Shown here piece after piece: positions 6,148-8,925 of a stretch of 8,925 bases of DNA. Every line of letters starts with the position of its first letter. Positions within the stretch are counted from its first letter, which is position 1. The notes beneath the pieces are model-generated. The model did no database searches. It was given only the letters and a program-made list of their open reading frames with translations, and was not told the DNA's origin. A program made the position numbers and the translations under genes. Origin of the DNA: an uncultured Clostridia bacterium (lineage in GTDB: Bacteria; Bacillota_A; Clostridia; TANB77; CAG-508). The stretch is from contig CANQZT010000056.1 in the NCBI GenBank assembly GCA_947628335.1, positions 1 through 8,925 on the forward strand, read 5' to 3'.

Positions 6148-7962
6148 ATGAATAACGAAAAAATAAGAAATATTGCAATAATAGCACACGTAGATCATGG
6201 AAAGACCACTCTAGTAGATGCATTATTAAAACAAAGCCACATATTTAGAGAAAATGAGCAAGTTCAAGAAAGAGTTATGGATTCAAATGATATTGAAAAG
6301 GAAAGAGGAATTACAATTCTTTCTAAAAATACATCAGTAATGTATAAAGGAATAAAAATAAACATAGTAGATACACCAGGTCATGCAGATTTTGGTGGAG
6401 AAGTAGAAAGAGTTTTAAAAACAGTTGATGGTGTCCTATTATTAGTAGATGCATTTGAAGGGCCAATGCCTCAAACTCGTGAGGTATTAAAAAAATCATT
6501 AGCATTAAATTTAAAACCAATTGTAGTAATTAATAAAATAGATAGACCAGGAGCAAATCCAAATAAAGTTGTTGATCAAGTTATAGAATTATTTATAGAA
6601 CTTGATGCAAATGATGAACAATTAGATTTTCCAGTTGTATATGCATCTGCTAAAAACGGAATTGGAAAAATGAATTTATCAGATGAAACAACAGATTTAG
6701 ATTGTCTATTTGAAACAATAATAAACAAAATAAATCCACCAGCATGTGAAATAGAAGGACCAATGCAAATGCTTGTATCAAATATAGATTATGATGATTA
6801 TGTAGGAAGAATTGCAGTAGGTCGAGTAGAAAGAGGTACTATTAAAGCAGGAATGCCAGTTAGTATATGCAAAAAAGATGATAAAGTAACAAATGGTAGA
6901 GTAGTAAAATTATATACACATGTAGGTCTAAAAAGAGAAGAGGTAGAAGAAGTAAAAGCTGGAGATATTATTGCAATTTCGGGAATAAGCGATATAAACA
7001 TAGGTGAAACAATTTGCGATTACGATCATCCAGAAAAAATCGAATTTGTAGATATTGATGAACCAACAGTATCTATGACATTTAGTGTAAACAATGGCCC
7101 ATTTGCAGGAAAAGAAGGTCAATTTATTACTTCAAGACACATTAGAGATAGATTGTTTAAAGAACTAGAAAGAAATGTTAGTTTAAGGGTAAAAGAAACA
7201 GATTCTCCAGATAGTTTTGAAGTTTCAGGTCGTGGTGAATTACATCTATCAGTTCTTATAGAAAATATGAGAAGAGAAGGATTTGAGCTTTTAGTATCTC
7301 GTCCAAAAGTTATATTTAAAGAGATAAATGGTCAAAAATGTGAGCCAATAGAAAGATTAATTGTTAATATACCAGATGAATCAATAGGAACAGTTATAGA
7401 AAAATTAGGTCAAAGAAAAGCAGAAATGATAAATATGGAACCAGCAGAAGACGGGCATACAAAAATAGAATTTAAAATTCCAGCCAGAGGTTTAATTGGA
7501 TATAGGACAGAATTTTTAACAGACACAAAAGGTGTAGGAGTTATGAATCATGTTTTTGAAGGATATGAACCATATAAGGGAGATGTTTTATCAAGAGTTA
7601 GAGGAACAATTGTAGCATTTGAACCAGGTAAAGCTGTAACCTATGGATTATATAATGCACAAGATAAGGGAGAATTATTTATAGGGCCAGGAACAGAAGT
7701 TTATGAGGGAATGATAGTTGGTCTAAACTCAAGAAGTGATGATTTGGCTATTAATGTATGCAAGGAAAAACATTTAACAAATACTCGTGCTTCTGGTTCA
7801 GATGATGCATTAAGACTTGTTCCACCAATTCAATTTTCATTAGAAAAAGCTATTGAATTTATACAAGATGATGAATTAGTAGAAGTTACACCAAAGAATA
7901 TACGTTTAAGGAAGAAAATATTAGGTAGTAAAGAAAGAGAAATTGCATCAAGAAGAAAATAG
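6148..7962 (+). CDS. typA: Ribosome-associated GTPase TypA/BipA
   Basis: 604-residue translational GTPase of the EF-G/LepA superfamily. It binds the ribosome and assists large-subunit assembly and growth at low temperature or under stress. The G domain is complete: AHVDHGKTT (13-21, G1), ERGITI (52-57, switch I/G2), DTPGH (75-79, G3), NKID (129-132, G4) and an SAK motif (G5) in VVYASAKNG. A beta-barrel domain II follows at about 205-290, then EF-G-like domains III and V to about 480. The BipA-specific C-terminal domain then ends with NTRASGSDDALRLVPP (545-560) and a basic tail KKILGSKEREIASRRK. Length matches the usual 600-615 residues, and nothing is missing. ATG 6148 has a Shine-Dalgarno 7 bases upstream. 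A strong promoter and a leader hairpin precede it, and trmR follows after 22 bases, so the two are probably cotranscribed. Confidence 0.97.
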   Translation: MNNEKIRNIAIIAHVDHGKTTLVDALLKQSHIFRENEQVQERVMDSNDIEKERGITILSKNTSVMYKGIKINIVDTPGHADFGGEVERVLKTVDGVLLLVDAFEGPMPQTREVLKKSLALNLKPIVVINKIDRPGANPNKVVDQVIELFIELDANDEQLDFPVVYASAKNGIGKMNLSDETTDLDCLFETIINKINPPACEIEGPMQMLVSNIDYDDYVGRIAVGRVERGTIKAGMPVSICKKDDKVTNGRVVKLYTHVGLKREEVEEVKAGDIIAISGISDINIGETICDYDHPEKIEFVDIDEPTVSMTFSVNNGPFAGKEGQFITSRHIRDRLFKELERNVSLRVKETDSPDSFEVSGRGELHLSVLIENMRREGFELLVSRPKVIFKEINGQKCEPIERLIVNIPDESIGTVIEKLGQRKAEMINMEPAEDGHTKIEFKIPARGLIGYRTEFLTDTKGVGVMNHVFEGYEPYKGDVLSRVRGTIVAFEPGKAVTYGLYNAQDKGELFIGPGTEVYEGMIVGLNSRSDDLAINVCKEKHLTNTRASGSDDALRLVPPIQFSLEKAIEFIQDDELVEVTPKNIRLRKKILGSKEREIASRRK

Positions 7963-7969
7963 TTTTACG

Positions 7970-7977
7970 AGAAAGGA
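7970..7977 (+). promoter_or_regulatory. Shine-Dalgarno that decides the trmR start
   Basis: AGAAAGGA lies 7 bases before ATG 7985, in the short gap after typA. The frame is open from a TTG at 7943 inside typA, but that codon has no ribosome site, and the extra 14 residues are encoded by typA's tail and this Shine-Dalgarno. ATG 7985 is therefore chosen. Confidence 0.85.
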
Positions 7978-7984
7978 TTTTTTA

Positions 7985-8587
7985 ATGAATAAGGTAGAAC
8001 TAAAAAAAATAAAAGAAAAAGCATTAAGTGATCATATACCAATAATAATGGATGATACTTTGCAAGAATTAGAAAATATTTTAAAAAATGTAAAGTTAAA
8101 TAAAATATTAGAAATAGGAACAGCAGTAGGATATTCTGCAATTTGTTTTTCAGAATTTTTGGAAGATGATGGAAAAATTGATACAATAGAGAAAGATGAA
8201 GACAGAGTAAAAGAAGCAAGACAAAATGTAAAAAAGGCAGAAGTAGAAGAAAAAATAAATATTTATAGTGGTGATGCTGTTGAAATTCTTCCAAAATTAA
8301 CAGATAAATATGATATGATATTTATAGATGCTGCAAAAGGAAAATATCCGTTCTTTTTAGAACAAGCATTACGTTTAGTAAATAAAAATGGATTAATTAT
8401 AGCAGACAATATTTTATATAAAGGTTATGTTATGAGTGATTATAATAAACACAAACAAAGAACAGCAGTTAGAAATTTAAGGGAGTATATAAAACAAATA
8501 CAAGAAAATCCAATATTAGAAACTCAAATTTTAGAAGTAGGCGATGGACTTAGTGTGAGTAAAAAAATAGAAGAAGATTATTTGTAA
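7985..8587 (+). CDS. trmR: SAM-dependent O-methyltransferase, TrmR/YrrM-like (tRNA wobble 5-hydroxyuridine methyltransferase)
   Basis: 200-residue class I methyltransferase of the family-3 (PF01596, COMT-like) group. The closest match I recognise is B. subtilis TrmR (YrrM), which methylates 5-hydroxyuridine at tRNA position 34 to 5-methoxyuridine. Visible motifs: SAM-binding KILEIGTAVGYSA (40-52), acidic E69 after strand 2 (TIEKDEDR), YSGDAVEIL (94-102), the metal-binding FIDAAKGKY (113-121, D115), and ADNILYKG (140-147, D141-N142), ending in VGDGLSVSKK (185-194). It is about 15-20 residues shorter at the N-terminus than the Bacillus protein. It follows typA by 22 bases, so both are probably on one mRNA; both act on translation. 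The last codons and stop lie in a 16-bp palindrome shared with the convergent gene. The methyltransferase class is firm; the tRNA substrate rests on resemblance. Confidence 0.85.
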   Translation: MNKVELKKIKEKALSDHIPIIMDDTLQELENILKNVKLNKILEIGTAVGYSAICFSEFLEDDGKIDTIEKDEDRVKEARQNVKKAEVEEKINIYSGDAVEILPKLTDKYDMIFIDAAKGKYPFFLEQALRLVNKNGLIIADNILYKGYVMSDYNKHKQRTAVRNLREYIKQIQENPILETQILEVGDGLSVSKKIEEDYL

Positions 8588-8604
8588 TCTTCTTCTATTT
8601 CTTT
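8561..8604. terminator. Bidirectional terminator hairpin inside two overlapping convergent gene ends
   Basis: AAATAGAAGAAGATTA (8565-8580) and TAATCTTCTTCTATTT (8585-8600) are perfect reverse complements: 16 pairs around the loop TTTG. Beyond one mismatch the stem gains three more A-T pairs (8561-8563 with 8602-8604). On each strand the hairpin ends in a T-rich run (CTATTTCTTT on plus, CTATTTTTTT on minus). Each gene's TAA stop is the first three bases of its descending arm, so transcripts would end about 15-20 bases after the stop. Only three of 16 pairs are G-C, so strength comes from length. Confidence 0.8.
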
Positions 8605-8925
8605 GGAATCTTTTTTTGTAATAGTTGGTTTCATTTGTTTATAATATTCAGATAAAGATATTCCGTATAAATATTCAAAACATTCAGCTTCATTCATTGT
8701 ATATGATTTGACACCAGAAGCAAATTTTGTGGTTAAAACAAATCGAGGAAGCATCATTAAAGAATTAGGTGAAAGTCTTGCTTCTTTTGGTTTATATCCT
8801 ACAGTTCTTTCCCAATTATTATACTTTTCCATATCATAGGTTCTTATTTGACATTCTAGACCTAAATTTTCACTGTCATTACAGAAAGAGACCTGACGCG
8901 AAGCATATCCAGAAGGTTTTGGTTT
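8578..8925 (-). CDS. Divergent RelA/SpoT-like synthetase domain protein, C-terminal 115 residues (start beyond right edge)
   Basis: The minus-strand frame is open from the right edge to a TAA at 8580-8578; an internal ATG at 8832 is not the real start. The first visible residues, KPKPSGYASRQVSF (1-14) and LECQIRTYDM (23-32), match the end of the RelA/SpoT synthetase fold (PF04607), whose pattern is KxxGYxSLH, then ExQIRTxxM. The conserved tyrosine (Y7) and the catalytic-type glutamate (E24) are present. The histidine of GYxSLH is Q11, and the AAHWxYK stretch usually found after QIRT is absent; a different region (about 33-115) follows, without membrane segments and with a charged tail. Such proteins normally make (p)ppGpp or related alarmones from ATP and GDP or GTP. 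With the front half unseen, activity cannot be judged. It is convergent with trmR and overlaps it by 10 bases. Confidence 0.6.
   Translation of the reverse strand, partial: KPKPSGYASRQVSFCNDSENLGLECQIRTYDMEKYNNWERTVGYKPKEARLSPNSLMMLPRFVLTTKFASGVKSYTMNEAECFEYLYGISLSEYYKQMKPTITKKDSKEIEEDYK

Noticed and set aside
7943..7984. TTG start for the trmR-like gene inside typA
   Set aside because: The extra 14 codons run through typA's stop region and the Shine-Dalgarno; ATG 7985 has correct spacing and the product then starts like the family.
8578..8832. Treating the minus-strand gene as a complete 84-residue protein starting at 8832
   Set aside because: The frame is open to the right edge and the residues upstream of that Met carry the GYxS and ECQIRT motifs, so the gene is truncated by the window.

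Overview
The window is AT-rich DNA (roughly 30% G+C by eye) with standard bacterial codon use; TGA is a real stop at the end of cmk. It has strong purine-rich Shine-Dalgarno sites, promoters of the TTGACA/TATAAT type, and tightly packed genes. Together with the protein motifs (Asp23-like domain, YrrM/TrmR-like methyltransferase, Gram-positive-style PNPase), this suggests a low-GC Bacillota, most likely a clostridial lineage. I cannot name a genus from sequence alone. No mobile element, CRISPR array, rRNA, tRNA or prophage gene is visible, and no gap between genes exceeds about 110 bases.

Layout from left to right: (1) the 3' part of pnp (polynucleotide phosphorylase) runs in from the left edge to 843. 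(2) Two membrane glycosyltransferases follow: a family-2 enzyme at 952-2181 with its own promoter and a terminator behind it, and a GT-C type enzyme at 2297-3814 with its own extended -10 promoter. (3) A tight three-gene operon occupies 3902-6057: a P-loop protein fused to an Asp23/Gls24-like domain, then cmk (CMP kinase), then plsC (acylglycerol-phosphate acyltransferase). Its gaps are 12 bases and a 4-base ATGA overlap. (4) A near-consensus promoter, whose -35 box lies in the last codons of plsC, drives typA/bipA at 6148-7962. A leader hairpin sits between this promoter and typA, and a trmR-like methyltransferase (7985-8587) follows typA. (5) A convergent gene on the minus strand (8578-8925, start beyond the right edge) resembles the end of a RelA/SpoT-type alarmone synthetase domain. 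It overlaps trmR by 10 bases at a 16-bp perfect palindrome.

Most of this is housekeeping: RNA decay (pnp), pyrimidine nucleotides (cmk), phospholipid synthesis (plsC), ribosome assembly and stress (typA) and tRNA wobble modification (trmR). The less ordinary parts are the P-loop/Asp23 fusion in front of cmk, the glycosyltransferase pair, the leader hairpin of typA, the divergent RelA/SpoT-like fragment, and the palindrome that makes two convergent proteins end in the same pentapeptide. I see no clear new multi-gene system. The P-loop/Asp23 protein is the best candidate for unexplored biology.

Three starts were moved downstream from non-ATG codons (TTG, GTG, TTG) to ATG codons with properly spaced Shine-Dalgarno sites: the GT-C gene, cmk and trmR.
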